Source: Struthio camelus (taxonomy: Eukaryota; Chordata; Aves; Struthioniformes; Struthionidae). Taken from it: a stretch of 64,000 bases of DNA. The translations under genes were made by a program, and so were the position numbers. Below are positions 28,601-43,319 of this stretch, one piece after another. The stretch spans positions 41,519,817 to 41,583,816 of the forward strand of contig NC_090981.1 in assembly GCF_040807025.1 (NCBI RefSeq), written 5' to 3'. The notes beneath the pieces are model-generated. The model was not told where the DNA came from and did no database searches. It saw only the letters and a list, made by a program, of their open reading frames with translations. The stretch's first letter is position 1. Every line of letters begins with the position of its first letter.

Positions 28601-31600
28601 GCATGGGTAGAAGAGCCTACAGGGAAGTCCGTGGAGCAGATGATGCCTAGATTACAGCAGTAAGTGACTGGTGAGATGATAATACATGTAGAGAACGTGT
28701 CAAGAGGAGAGAGTTGGGGTGTGTGTGTGTGTTTTGTTTTTTTTTTTAGCTAGGTATTTTAAAACTTTAAGTATTTTGCATGTTGTGGACTTAAATCCCT
28801 GGAATCCATTCCATGGATTTATTTATTTTATTTTTATTTTTGGGGGCAACTTGTACATTGCCTTTACATTGCACTAAAGCTAGCCTGACAATGAAAAAGC
28901 CATCCTAACAGGGGTTTCTCTGCTGTACAGAGATACATAATGTTTTTACAGATGAGTTACGGCCCAACTTCTTGCATTGCTATTGAATTTGAACAAATCT
29001 TAATTAGTGATATAAAGACATAAGCAATAATCATTATTTTATTATGTATATTTGTATTCTTTCTTATGCAGGCTGTACCAAATATAAATTCTAAGGCATC
29101 TTATTACTGTTCTGATTCTGGGCCAGTTGAAGGTCAGTATGACCATGCCATAACCAATGCTTTTGCTTTTTCTGTTCAATAACCAACTCATGCAACACTC
29201 CTCTAGTTTGATTCAGTCAGGGATTTGGTGTTATGCAGGATGTTAGCAGCTAATAGCGCCAATATCCACTGCACTTGAAATACTGATTCCACTCTTGAAC
29301 TGAGTAGAAGTAGCTGATTTTTTTTTTCCCAAGCGTTGGAAAAATGTTGATGCAGGTAGTGCCCCGCTCGCAGTTTTCAGAAGACACCCAGAACTGAGTT
29401 TAATAGGTTTTATTTTCTCTGGTTACAGATTAATGCAGTTGTTCATGGTGCTGCCCCTGAGCTAATCATCTCTAGCGGACTTGAGCTGTCACCTCAAAAA
29501 TTTCAGCCATGGAAAACTGAGCAGTCTTCTGCCAAACAGCTTCTGTGCGCTGCCTGCTAATCCCAGGCTGTGTCATTCATTCAGCTGTGGCAAACATTTG
29601 TGACTTTATTTAGAGCAGGATTTAAAATGATTTGTTGGGCTTTTAGAAGTAAGATATGAGGGTGTCTGAAGTATCTGTTGAAGCAGAAGGAACTCTGTTT
29701 TTAAGCCACAGCTCCTAGAACTCTGCCTAGTCCTGCTGTGCTGCTTTCCTGTTCTTTTGTGCAACCGCATCAGGCAGTCGTAGAGATAAGAGTAGAGCCC
29801 AAGGGTCAGATCTGCTTTCAACAGTGGTATTTTGTGAATTGCTGTTTTGCAATGAATTCTTAACTATGCGCTACATAAGTAAGACTGCCACCTGTAAGGA
29901 CCAAGCTGATATCTAAGAGGGCTTCTTGCACTCCTAACAGCTTCTGACTGTGCAAAGCAAAGATAATGTGATGGTGGTTGTGCGAGTCAAAGACTTTGAG
30001 TTTGCTACATCTGTGAAATTAGTGTTTCATTGTGACATCTTTGGAGTTACACACCTGTGCAGTGTAAGTGGCAGCCACAGTAGAATGGTTTTGGTAAGAC
30101 ATGTGATGGATTAAAATCTTCCCTGTCTTTCCAGTGTTGTTGACTCTGTAGGACTAGTAGGAGTTAAGCAGTAAAGGGAGCAGATTTGAGTGGATAGGAA
30201 CCATTGCTAAATATTAAGGATAACTACTTGTGCCGATTTCTGTCATTGTTTGGCTTCATCTTTACGGATCAGTTAACTCACATCTTGTTGAGTTACTGTT
30301 GTGGGTTTGAGCTGCCCCTAGTAGCCTTGAGTGTTACACAAACATACGGTGAAAGACGGTTACTGCCTCAAGGCTCTGATCCCGCAAATTAACGTGAATG
30401 CAATTGTTTATGGGATTCATACCTAAGCTAAAAATGAGATGAAGTGAAAAACTGAACACTTGTGGCAGCAAAGTGGCAGGCACATTGATTTGAGGTATTA
30501 GTTACAAATTTTTGTCCCTGAGGCAGGTTGCATCCAAAGCAGCAGAGAAGAAATAATGTGAGAGTTCACGTATTCACCTTTTGGCTGCTTTGCATCACTT
30601 AGTGTTAGAAATCAGGAGATGCTGCATTTCTTCCTGGTGTAGGGAGGTTCCTAAACAGAGTGACACCAGCATAGCCAGCTCAGGCAGCCAGGGTTTACCT
30701 TTAGCATAGGTTGGGGCAGCATTTGGATAGACAATCCCTGTGCACATCTGCAGCATTTTCTGCTCCAGTAAGTGCTACCTAGGGGTGATGTTCTTTAAAA
30801 TTTGTATTTCTACTGTTGGTAAAAGATTAGCCTAGAGGTTTCAGGATCCATTGAGGTTTTTTTTGTTTTTCTGTTGTTTGTTTGTTTGTTTGTTTGTTTT
30901 TTAACCAGCATAGGAAATTCAGACTTGCATGTATGTGACCTTGTGCATATCTACACTGGTATCTAGGCTGACTTCTGTCAGGAACTACAGACTAGATGGA
31001 TTGTCATACTGCTTTAGTATGGCAGGTCTCTTACAGTTATGAAATTGTCCCTTTTATCCCATTATATGTTTCTCATACTTACTATTATCTTATTTTAATT
31101 ATCCATTCCTTGAAAATAAAGCACTGCTCCTTTCAAAACCTAACACTATTTTTACCTTTCCTTTTTCAACTAAGTCCCATCTATGTAGTTCCTAGTCTCT
31201 TTAGAAAATGTAGCAGAATTGACAGACAAATTATGTCAGTAGACTGTAAACTGAACTCCAAGGGGCACCTGAACCTTCAAAATATATTCATTAATGCAGA
31301 TAAGTTCACCAGCGTATTTTCTGGAAGGCTGTGAGCCGCCTTGAAACATAGTCATTTTAGGTGAGCAGAGAAGCATAACGTGTCTGAACAAAACCCTTTT
31401 TGAAGACGACGGCAATGCTGCATGCCTATGATCTTACCCAATATTTGCAATAGGCTTGTATCATACCACAGATACAGAATAATTGGAGCAAGCTGCTTTT
31501 ATGATGCATTCTCAGAAGCAATGGATTTTTGAGCACTTAATATTGTTTAAGATGAGCTAGATATATCCTCATGGCAATAAATACAAGCTGTAGGGATTTA

Positions 31601-32612
31601 CAGGGTTTAGCCAGGGCACGTCCATTTTTCAACTGCGTCAGAAGCCTGGCGAAGTTCTGGCACATCAGACTTGCCTGTGGATTGCATGTCATCCAGTGTC
31701 CTCTAGCTGACAATGATCTAGAAAGGTTGAGTGAAGCCATCCTGTGGTATGATATGTTCTCCTGAGATACTTCCAAGAAAATAATTGGGATTTCTGTGAA
31801 AACGATGCAGGCCCTTAAGTCATTTTCTAGAAAAAGTTGTGGGCTCTGAAAAGCCTGTCATCTGGCTATGTCTGCCATGTTTTAATTTCAGTGCTAAAAA
31901 TGAGATTTTCATACAGCTGGTCTACATAATGAATCAAAGCAAATTTCTCCACACTGTATGTCAGAATTTCTTTAGCAGCTTATTCAGGGATTACTTAGGG
32001 TGCTTCTTGAAGGAAAAGGATGAGCTATACAGTGCGGTCACAGAGCTGTAATCCACCTTGTTGCTGTGCCCAGTTTACAACTCCTTTTCCACTGGGTTCT
32101 GCAACCTTCCCCTGATCCACTAATTCTTGTGTGCATGGTTGGCTTCATCAGTGTTCATCTGCTGAAGACTGACTGATGTGCCCTGCAGTCCTGTATGTGT
32201 AAAGAACTGCTAGCTTAATTTGACAAATCAACCTCAACAGAAAGATCTATTCAGATGTCATTCCTAGGAATAAACTCTAACAATATCTTTGATCTTTAAA
32301 GTTCCAAGTGACTGGATTCCTAATTCAGCCGGTTATACATTTGTTGCCAGAGAGCGCTGTGTACTTCCTGAAAGCATATGTGCTGCACAGCAGGAGGTGT
32401 GTGCAAGCGGACCTGCTACAACAATACTAATGATGATCAGTCTAGTGATGGGCCACGTCTGCACTCCAGTGCTTTATGCCATTGTTGTAAAGGAAAAAAA
32501 AATGGGGTCCACAATGGTCAGGAAAAACTGTGCTGGAATGGCCCTAACAATCAGCTTCCAGTGAAAAATGCACAATGGACTTAGGCTGTCACAGTAAATA
32601 TGAATGGTCCTT

Positions 32613-32632
32613 CCCCCCCCCCCCCCCCCCCC
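32613..32632. repeat. C20 homopolymer
   Basis: Twenty consecutive C on the plus strand in intergenic DNA. The length is likely to be polymorphic or poorly resolved. Confidence 0.9.
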
Positions 32633-33163
32633 AATCCCTTATCCTTTGGAGTGTTGTGAGAATATGGAGTTGCATCTGGTTCATGCCAGGGATTATCCGG
32701 AGCAGCAAATGTGAACTGCTTAGGCAGAACAAGTTACCTAGAATTAGCATAACCTTTTTGGGTTGCTCTACTTCTGGCACTTTTGTTCCCAGAAACCATA
32801 AACCACCACTTAAGAAAATAAGACAGCTATATACTAGAGCCAGAACTACTTTTCAAGGTTCTGAGTTAAGCAGCCGCATTAGAACGTGAAGGAATGTGCT
32901 TCAAAATTACTTAAAGGTTAATAGAAGAAGGTAAGACTAAGGCACTATAAAATAGACATCTTTGGAAATCTAAAACTAGTGTTTACCATGAGTAGAAGTT
33001 TGTCTATGTTGTTTCTCAGACAAGTATGAATAAGGTTGAATGGCTGACTTCCATCTCTTTGGAGATGAGTAACAGAGTATTTCCTTCTACACGGATACCA
33101 TCTGGAGACCAGCTGCTGAATTCTCTCTGAAAAAATGAATGCTAGGGCAGGTAATCCTTGCAT

Positions 33164-33252
33164 CATTGCTCTAGGACAAGAGTTTGCCTCTGGTGCCATA
33201 GTGAGGCACCATTGCTCTAGGACAAGAGTTTGCCTCTGGTGCCATAGTGAGG
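33164..33252. repeat. Perfect 46-bp tandem duplication
   Basis: A segment starting CATTGCTCTAGGACAAG at 33164 recurs exactly at 33210. The 43 bases of the two copies are identical and are separated by CAC. The identity implies a recent event. Confidence 0.95.
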
Positions 33253-36046
33253 AGCTGTGATCACTTATCACGCACCTTGGAAAGTGTGGACAGCAGAAAC
33301 CCTGTTCTCTGTTTTGCCCTACGTTCCCTGGCTCCTTACTGTGGGCATCTGCTCCTTACATGGTGTGAAGGAGCAACATAGGGTACAGTTATGCTTTTAA
33401 ACCAAGGGAAAAGCCACAGGAAGCTGGAGAAAGATGAGGCTGCACTCTGGGAAGGTCTAGCAGGAGGTTGCTGCTTTCTGCAACTATCTCAGAAATTCAA
33501 GTGGGAATGCAGAGTACAAGACAGATGAACAAAGAAGGCAACAGAGTGGAACGAGTAACAGGTCCCAGTGAAAACCAGAACAGACAGGGAAGAGCATTAC
33601 AAAGAGCTCATCCAAGTTTATGTGCAAATAGTAATGCTAACACTGTCTATGATTAACTTCTCTTCAGTTGCCTGAACGCTGTCTGCATGGAAATGTATAG
33701 ATTTAAATTTATGTTCTCTTTAAGAATCTCTTTAAAGATGTTAACTTATTTTTATCAAATATTAACGATATTTATGGCTGTTCTCTGCTCTCTTTGTTGG
33801 TTCACACTATCTCAGCCATTGCCTAAACATGAGAAAGCAGGAATTGTTTGAGCAACTAAAGTGGATGTGCAACACTTCATATTCTCCCTGGTACAGTTAG
33901 TTCCCATCACTGCCCTCTATGACTAGAGCTGCTTTCTTCTTAAGTTTTCACTTACCTCCCTGCCAACAGATGAAGGCTATTCCTCTTATACTGTAAGGCT
34001 TCCAAGCTATCACAGCCACTAGTAGCTATAAATGAATGTTAATTCTAATAAACATCTTACCTGCTGCACTGCAGATGACAGTCCCTTTCTTGTCTGCTCT
34101 CTCTGCCAAATAGACCAGAATACATTGCAACATCAAACATGAATGAATGAGACTGAGACTTTGAGCAGCTCTGAGGCGTTTGGCCATAATTACTACATCA
34201 AACTGTGCTAGGCAACCTGCTTCGTGAGGCAGAGTTCATGACACCTATGATTACATGCTGCATGTTAAAATGTGGCAAAAATAATTTAGTTAATCAGAAA
34301 AAGCAACTTACATTAAGCAACACTCTAGAATACAAAATGCTGTCACTCAACATGAAATTTAAAATATTTTATTAACAAATCTGTAAGAAATTACATTGGC
34401 AAGTGATTTTGTCAAAAGTCTCAGGGAGAATCAACTTGGAATTAGATTTAGGGCTCACAGTGCTATGGCGACAATACCGTGCTGCATTCAGACCCATAGG
34501 CATGGCTCAAAGGTAACTCCTAGTATCTTCTCCCTGCCAGCTGAGGGGAGAGGCTACAGAAATAATTCATTCAAACAAAATGCATAAGCTGACATTTCAA
34601 AACATGCATCAACTTTGGATCGGGGCTTTTAGATTTTATCACTGTAACCAAAGACAACTGACAAGAGGTTTTTTTTTCCCACTCCTAGAACTGTTATACT
34701 GAGAAATATTTAGATCAAGAGAAATCAAAAATTAATCACTGTGCCTCAAAAAACCCAGAAAAGTATGTGGAGTGGGGCCATGCTGTTAATACTACATAAT
34801 CAGGAGTTGTCTGTGCTGTCTTTACATTGATTTTCCCAGTGAAAGTAAACTTTTCTTTTCACATAGATTTTCTCCTCCTAGTCTGCTAGGTCTGAGCAAG
34901 TTTCCCTCAGGGTACCTGAATTACAGCTTATGAAATACTGCTGGCTGTTCCCTATAGGACCATCACAACAGCCACTGACAACTCCAATCCCATGTGCATT
35001 GCTTTAGCAGCATACAGTAGCGTTACAGAAAGGGCTCTCAATGCAGAAGATAGCTTCTTCACGTTTACATTCATTTTTGTGGGATGAACAGTGACTCTTA
35101 TAATAGCTTGAAATTCTAAAGCAAAAAGATGGAAACATTTTACTATCTAACTCCACATCCCTGAATTTTTTCATATAATTGGAAAATCTATTTTCTCAGC
35201 TCTATTTCCATGTAATAGATACTGGTCAGTTTCTTTCACATATGTTTAAGTCAATGCTGACTGCAGTTTAAAACAAAGTCCAGAGCAGATACTGGATGCT
35301 TTTCATTACAAAAAAAAAAAAAAAGTTTTCTGTAATACAAATATTACAGAAAGGAAATTTTGCTCTATGCATTCTTAGATAGCATGTTTTTACAGATGAT
35401 GTGTTAGAAATTAACCAGCAATGGTTCAGGTTATGAAGTTTTAGGAAAAGTTTGCATTTTCTATTTTCAACAAACATGAAAGTACTTGAAAGGGTTACAG
35501 TTCAAAACTTTCCCCCCGCCCCAGAGGCCATTAAATCTAAGTATTTCCAATATGCAAGTTTACAGTAATTGCCACTTTGATTTATTTTATCTTTAAATAC
35601 CTTCTTATATTTACATTTTCCTAGATATTAATTATAAAACATAATTTCCCTCTCTGCTTCCAAGACACATTTACTGTTTCTTTCATTTGACAAATCAAAC
35701 CTAAAAGCATGATGTGATGAAACTGATGTAAACCCTATATTAAAAAAAAAAAAAAAAAGTAGTTAAACCCTGGGAGATAGATAATACTACTCAGTTAAAC
35801 GTACCAAGGATTTCACTAATACCTGCAATATCAGTTACATTTCCTTCTTTCAAAGTGCCTCCCTTAAAGTTCATTCCATATAAGATATCAGCTTCCTGAA
35901 AGAAAAAGATCTCTTGACTGGTTCTCACAGCAACCACGTTCCAGAGATTAATTCTGCCCTGGTTTACACTTTTTATACACCACAGAAATTTCAGTACAAA
36001 GTCAGAGAGAAATTTGGCCATGAATTCAGGTTTAATTCATATAGCT

Positions 36047-36064
36047 CCCCCCCCCCCCCCCCCC
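36047..36064. repeat. C18 homopolymer followed by (AC)n
   Basis: Eighteen consecutive C are followed by ACACACA. Confidence 0.9.
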
Positions 36065-37265
36065 ACACACATTTTCCCCCGCTGTATATTCAATCACTTT
36101 GAAATAACAAAGCTAGCATTTTGAATTCATGATTTCTCTGCCTTTGGCCCAAAGAACTCAGCTGGATTATCCCTGGCCTTCCCCATACCCTTCTCTGGGA
36201 TCCCAGTGCATGTATTTGCACGCTATACAACATCCCCACGCTACTGATTTGCTTTGTGTTTGGAACAATTTTCAAATAGAAAAATTAAACATAGTGGGGA
36301 GACAGTACTAGTAATACAGCTAGGAACTTACTAGCTCATCTGTCCTATACGTGTGCGTTCCACTCCATTTAAGCTCTAGGCAGAGAACAAATTGAATAGG
36401 AAACTGGGCTCACTCCCCCTAGATTGCAGAAGAAAGGAGGGGATAGGGCGTATATGTATGTGAACACATCAGACCTCTAGTGGACATAATGGCTAAATGC
36501 CTATGTAACCTGGACATGAACATTGCATGGGACATCCATAGGTACTGGCAGGGAAAAAGTTCTGAGAAGTCTGTTTCAAAAGCTCATCTATTATTTATAT
36601 AAAAATATCATATGTCCCATCACTCTGAATGTAGTTGTGATGAAGCACAGGTGTCCACTAGGAAATACATCAACATTCCCTGATTTTTCACCTAATTTCA
36701 AAATTATATAATAGCTGTTCAAATTTACAGCAGTTACAATAGGACAGCCAAAGGACGACTTTTCAGCTGAGAAAGAGCGGAGTGCGGTGGGTTCTGGCTT
36801 CTCCTTCCACGTTGCTGACATCTGCTGTTCAGTCACAGCAGGGATGATATTTAGGAACAAGGTATTCTGCACTTACAATTCATAGGGGGTTCCTTACCCC
36901 TGAGAAATTTATACCTAATAAGTACACCCTCACCCAGTTGTTCTAGAACTAGAATGGGAAGACATAGGGGTGCGGAGAGAAATCTGATAGGAATTAAACT
37001 ACCATCATCCAAGTCTTCCAATTTATTATCAACTTTTTTAAAAGCTGGTACAGTAATTTTAACCGAGGATCTCAAAAAACAAATCACACACGGGGCACGT
37101 TTTGGTACTATTAACAGTAAAAACATCTACCGTCTACGGTGATATACCTCAAATCTAAACAAATTTCTTCCTGTGAATATATTATCAATGATGTGATCCA
37201 GCAGGATACTAGACACAATGCCACCTATTGCACTCTGTGTGAACATTTAGACAGTCAAAACTGCT

Positions 37266-37271
37266 TTTATT
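37266..37271 (-). promoter_or_regulatory. ANKRA2: Candidate ANKRA2 poly(A) signal
   Basis: Plus-strand TTTATT reads AATAAA on the minus strand, about 225 bases past the ANKRA2 stop. It would end a short 3' UTR near 37250. Further minus-strand AATAAA copies downstream (for example near 34370) could serve longer forms. Confidence 0.45.
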
Positions 37272-37495
37272 CACCAAGTTTTCATGCATCACAATTGATA
37301 TCTTCTTTTTAGTAAAAGGATGACATCACATATTTCAATGAATAGCAATAAACGAAAAGGAAACATTAAAAAGCTTAGTAAAACCAGTTAAATATTTGAA
37401 CTGAGGTAAAGTTACAAAATAAACAACTGATTACAGGGCTAAAAAGCAGTCCGTATCTCCAAAGAGAGAACTGGAACCCACAGAAGAGCCAGTTG

Positions 37496-40400
37496 TTATT
37501 CTTTGATATTTTGAAGTAACCTCAATAAATGCGACTCAATAACCTGTTGAACTAAAGCAGAGAAGTAATTTGGTTAATCAACGTTCAATGTTTTTTCAAG
37601 TCTTTAGGGCGAAACTATTTTTCTGACAAACGCTGGCTTGGCCTGTGCAAACTTTTAACAAAAACAGACGGAAATTAATTCGCTCTGAGTTTGCTGCATC
37701 TCTTCAGAGAAAAAGCCTCATATAATGCAAAAAGAATACAATGGAGATGGTTCTGGGAGGTGATGATCTGTTCCCTGATTTGAAGAGACAAATAGCAAAC
37801 AGAAAGTGAATTTGTAAGCTTATAAATGGAGAGTAGGCAAGAATACTCATCAGAAACTACTGCTGTTGAACATTTTGAGATTGAACTCTTGAAAGAGTCC
37901 TACAGTTAGATATCCATGAAGTTACCGGCTACCCGAAAAGCATAAGGCTCTGCTTAGAGAAGCTACACGTGCAATGTCAGGCTTATGTTTGGATTCAGCT
38001 CATTTCCATAAATAGAGAGATTTCATAGCTTTCAAAAATAAGGCAGCATGACAGAAAAAAACAATGGAAAGACCCTTCTTTGCCTCTTTCTTTTCTATGG
38101 GGAAGAACTGGCCTAATTCACTGATCCTTGTACTATCATTGCCTTCCTCCAAGATAAGGCCTCCTCTGCTAGAGCTAGTCCGACAGGGGACTCGCATCAT
38201 GTCAATCAAACAGAGCACTGGAGTGAGGAGTGAGTGTCCTGGGGGGCTGCAGGCCTCTATAATCATTGTCCAGTGCAACACATACACTTTGCACTGAGTA
38301 GTGGAGCAGCTCAGCTGATGGCTCTATCAGCTCTACTCACTGCTATCTGTGCCCCAACGTACAGATCCAGCTAGGTGAGATTTTTCTCACAAGGCACCTT
38401 GGTTTCTGTACCAGGGCAGAAAATAGCCTTATCCATTTAGTCCTAAAACATTTAGGAGTATAAAGACAATTAGGACAGGGATCTTCTTATATTTGCAGAA
38501 ACTCTACCAGCCTATTACAGCAGCTACATAAACAAGGAGCAGTAAAGACAAAAATCAAAGAATTTACATTTGTAATACTCACCACTCCTATAGCCCAAGG
38601 CTACAGCCAAATCCATGGAATTATAGCCAGCATCTGTTTCAATAGTTGGATCAGCACCACTTTCTATATGAAATAGGAAAAGAATCAGACTCAGATTTCT
38701 GACAGTGAGAACTCATAGCACCTCATTACTGATGGCTCAGTTTGGACAGTTTGCTTACCAAGAAGAATTTTTACACATTTCACATGGTTCCCATGTACTG
38801 CATAGAGTAGAGGTGTGCCTCCATTCTGCAAAAGCAGGAAAAAGCCTTTAGGCACTTCACGGTTGAGCAACTGTAATTCCTTGACATACCAGTACTTCTG
38901 TGCATCAATAACAGAATTCATAAGCTTTATGTAAAAATTAGGTTCTCAGTTTTGGTTCTTCGTCTTCCATCTTTTTTGGTCTACTGCTTAGGCTATAAGC
39001 TCACTCTTCTACAAGGGTATCAGTCTTATTGCTCTTTTCACCAAAAAGTCAGAACCAACAGGACCAGCTTCTCTTACTTTGTTGAACAGCACCCTATATA
39101 AAGTTTTGAAAACCTCAGATATTTCAGAAGAGGTAGAACAATTTTCAAACCCAAGCCAGTGCTGTGCCTTGCTTCAAATTTCCGACCAAAGCACACCCAA
39201 CTTGGTAAATTCCAGTCAGAGACCTACCCAGTCATACTCGTTTACATCAACTCCACAGTCAAGCAGCATTTTGACAATATCTGTATATCCTTTACTGCAA
39301 GCCAGTGAGAGGGCACTTTCTCGCCCTTTCCCCAACATCTGAGGATCTGCACCCTGAAAGAATAATAATTAAAAAAAAAAATTTCTTTGAAGTGAAGTTT
39401 CACAGGGAACTCAGCTTTAACACTTTTAAATACATAGTAGCATTGACAAACCTAGAAATGCAAATTAGCTAAGAAGTCGATCAAGAAATTTCAAATGAAT
39501 TGTATTATTTTCCTTACATTCTGGAGGAGAAATTCCACTACTGCTATCTGCCCGTGAGCAGCAGCCCACATCAGAGGGGTAAATCCTTCTTCATCCTTAT
39601 GATTGATTACATTTTCTGTTTATAGAAGAAAATACAATTCAGTAATCCTTTTCACTGAGGCACTGTATGAGCTGTGGTAGAAAAAAAATGTGTTGACATA
39701 TCCATTGTGAATGAACTGAGGCATGACTGTGCCCTAGCAGTCGCTCTCATGTGAACTTACAAACGACATTTTATCCCAGTGGTGATGCAAATATCGTCAT
39801 ACAAGCAAAAACCAAAAATCCAATAAGCCAAATTAAAAGTTAGGAGTTCGGTTTTTTAAAATTTTTTTAGTTCTATAAATGAAGCTCTGTTTTTACTCAA
39901 GAGTTGCGGGTTGTCTGTAATTTGGGCTATGTCTTTGGAGAGAAGAGAAGGGCTGCCTCGAAAATAAGGAAATACATTCTGTATTATACTGCAGAAAGTG
40001 CTTTTTTCAGTACAGTTAGAGACACACAATCTTCTAAAGAGTTAACTTGTAAAGCAATATAGATAGTATTAATCCATCCCCGTGGAAAGCCTGGGTAATC
40101 AATAGGGTGTTTTCTGGAAAGACCGACTGAAAATTTAAGTTGAATTAATCTTTTATATCTAAACTCTCTAAAAAAAAAAAAAAATCCATGCTTTCTCATA
40201 GCACTATTATAAGCATTTTAACTGTTACTGACACTTTAGAATCAATTTGCTTTTTATATAATTTGTTAATTATTCATAGATACACACTAAGCTACTCATC
40301 ATCTGCTTTCCATAAACATTTCAACAAACATTCACTGAAAGCAACCCTGATTACTAATAGTACAATAAGAATTTACATTCAGTCTGTTCAATATATAATA

Positions 40401-43288
40401 TAGCATTGAGACAGAACAGAATGTGATCCATTGCTTAGATTACCAACATAGAGCTCTGTAGGTAACTGATCAAATACAACTGGAAAGCTACCATTAATAG
40501 GAAGGTGTTTCACATTACATTAAAAAAGCAACTCCCCTGATAGAATTAAGAGATTCTCTTCTCTCATTTCCATGGATTATTTACATGCTTGGGGAGCAGG
40601 GGGGAGAAGGGATTTACCTACAGTTCCCTCTAATGATAATGTTTCATTTTAAACACAAACCACAGCACTGAGAGACACACACGAAACAGTAATCCACATT
40701 TCCAAAGAACAGATACCTCAAATATTGTAGCACGTTTGGAGATTTTCTGTGCAGCTTCAGGGACAAGTTCAAGCATAATAGGGTATAAATCCCTCACAGG
40801 GAAAAGAAGGGAGTTATTTAAGCTCCTAGTCTTACCTTGTTCAATACGTGTGGCCAGATACAGCATTTCTCCCTGAGCAGCTAGCTGATGAACTGATAGA
40901 GCTGCAAAAAAGGGAAGCAAAATCACGTAGCATGCACACAAATTTTCATTCCACTTTATTTGGAGTTGGGCATAATGTGTCCGTTTGCTTGCACAATACA
41001 AAACTTGGATTTGAGAGCATACAGAAGATTTCACCTTATTTTAAAACAGGAATTGTAATTACTGTCTTAAGAATTAAAAAGTTTCTGTATCAAGCACATA
41101 AAATTGGAGGTTACGAAGAATCAGAAAAATCTTTCTGGTTTTCAAATCAAGAATTGGATCCTCTCTGGTAAACATGCTTCAGTCGTGAACTCAATATAGC
41201 AGGTGGATTACCATTTCATGGCTGGGACAATGTGAAATTAGACAAGATTATCTCAATGTTTTCTTCCTTCATTACAGCTCGTTCATTGAAAGAGCAAAGC
41301 AAAATGGAAAAAATCTGGCAAGTAGCTAGCTTACAGTTCACAAAAGTAATTATTAACAGTAAGGCAGAAGGATACTTACAATTTACAAGCAGAGGTGTTG
41401 TAGAGACTTCATTTCCCCTATGTTTGTTAGTTAGGGTAGTTGATTGTTTTATTGGTGAGAAATGCTTAGTAGTTGATGGAGTGTAAACATGTCTTACTTG
41501 GATACCAGGGGAAGGAGAAGTATGGATGTTGCATTCAGCTACATTGAATAGAGAAAATAAACAAGATTTTAGTGCTAGTACAATCATTAAAAGAAATCCG
41601 CAGATTCCAAGTCAAACTAGAAAGCGCCAATGTCCCAAGATCTTTAAAACCTGCATTAAGTAAGTCTGTAACATGTGCTTTTTCCGCTGCGGTAGTACGT
41701 GACCGAAGAAAGGACTGCATTCACTCTGGCATTAAAACAGTACTCATACCCCACACGTAAGTATAGCATAGTATCACCCAGAGACAACTTAGTATCTAAA
41801 TGAAGTGAGCCTCTGTCTAGATATTCTGCTCATGTCTGGCATGGGTTTATCAAGTAAGAGAGCACTACCTGACCTGTAATATCTTTAGTAACACTCGCCA
41901 GTGCAATGAACACGAATCAGCCGTGGTCATGTAATTTCTCAGCTCATCCTTTTGCCTACTGTCTAACCGATCTACAGCATGGCTGGACCCAGCCTTCACT
42001 AAATTTCTTCATCAGGACTTTCTCCACTCCTGTTTGACAAAATTTTAAGTGCATTATGAATGTCTTATGAATATTTATCCAAGAAGAATAAAGATCTTCC
42101 ACACTAACTTGTAGAAAATGCAATCACAGGACACCAATGAGAATTCAAAGTCACTCACTATTGCTGTGTTTGTGTGTACTAACTTTTCTAGCTTTCTAAC
42201 AAAATCTAATAGCATTTTATTACAGAACGTATGCATTGTCTTGGCTTCTTATTCACAGAAGAATAGCTTGTGGTTCTGAGAAGTAGCCGAGAAGCCAAAC
42301 ATTTTTTTAAAAAGTTGAATGATTAAACACTGGGAAGACACAGTGAAGAATAAAACTCCATTACTGGCCAAATTGATTTGACACTAGCGTGGACTAGTAA
42401 TTAATGAGGTGAAGCTAATTAATACGCACACTGAATTCACGCTATAAAGAACTTCATGATTACAAACTCAAGTGCAAGTTTGGGAAGAGAACTGACTAAA
42501 AGACCTATAAATGACCCTGGACAACAGGATGAAAACAAAATTACACTTTGTTTACCATTTAAATAGCTTCAGCTGAGGTTATCGAATTAAGAGACCTACC
42601 AGGGATTTTTGACCTGCGGTCCCTGGATCGCAGGACTACTTCTAAGGGGTTCACAAATGTACAAATGTTACCTAAGGGAAAAAAAAAACCCTATTGCTGA
42701 CAGGTCTAAATTTGCCGTTCGGGTCTGCAGCTCCACTAGAAAGCACTTAGGGCCTGCAAATCAAAAAAGTTTGAAAATTACAATGGCTGAACTGCAGCCA
42801 AACAATACAAATTACAGAAATCATCAAAATCCACAATAGGCCTGTGTTTGTGCATGCTACAGCAAGTGGGTCAGGTTCAACACAATGACAAGATACACTA
42901 CTAACAGTCTGAAATATTAAAGCAAACGCTGATAAACAGTTTTTCAGAGGAAACAGAAATAAATCCTCATTCTGTTCTCTATAGGTAAGCCCAGCCATGA
43001 CAACACCCCAATCAACTCTGATGAAGCTGCACAGCAGCAGGTGGAGATTAGCAGCAGGGAACAGCTTACGGACTTGTGGCAATATTCACTTCCAAATAGC
43101 GTGAAACCAAATTGGCAAATCAATCACCACAGTGACCGCAGGCTTTGTGCAGCCATATTAATAAAACAAAGTCAACCATATAAACTATGTTATTTTATCA
43201 TGGTAGTAGTGAAAGGCTAAAACACAAAGGTATTGAAGTTGAGATGATCATCTAATAATTTCAGTGATGTTTTGATGTTTTGCAAAAA

Positions 43289-43319
<31 letters not shown>

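Larger units (their letters stand above)
25665..37260. other. BTF3-ANKRA2 intergenic DNA
   Basis: Between two convergent genes lies about 11.6 kb of AT-rich sequence without a supportable gene. It contains A or T runs (27538-27552, 28493-28509, 35310-35324, 35740-35758), a (GTTT)n run near 30880-30900, the 46-base tandem duplication at 33164-33252 and C tracts at 32613-32632 and 36047-36064. The right end may include a long alternative 3' UTR of ANKRA2. Short open frames (under 115 residues) show no known domain. Confidence 0.55.

Noticed and set aside
32289-32564. 91-codon open frame in intergenic DNA
   Set aside because: No recognisable family, no splice or promoter context, normal length for chance in AT-rich DNA.
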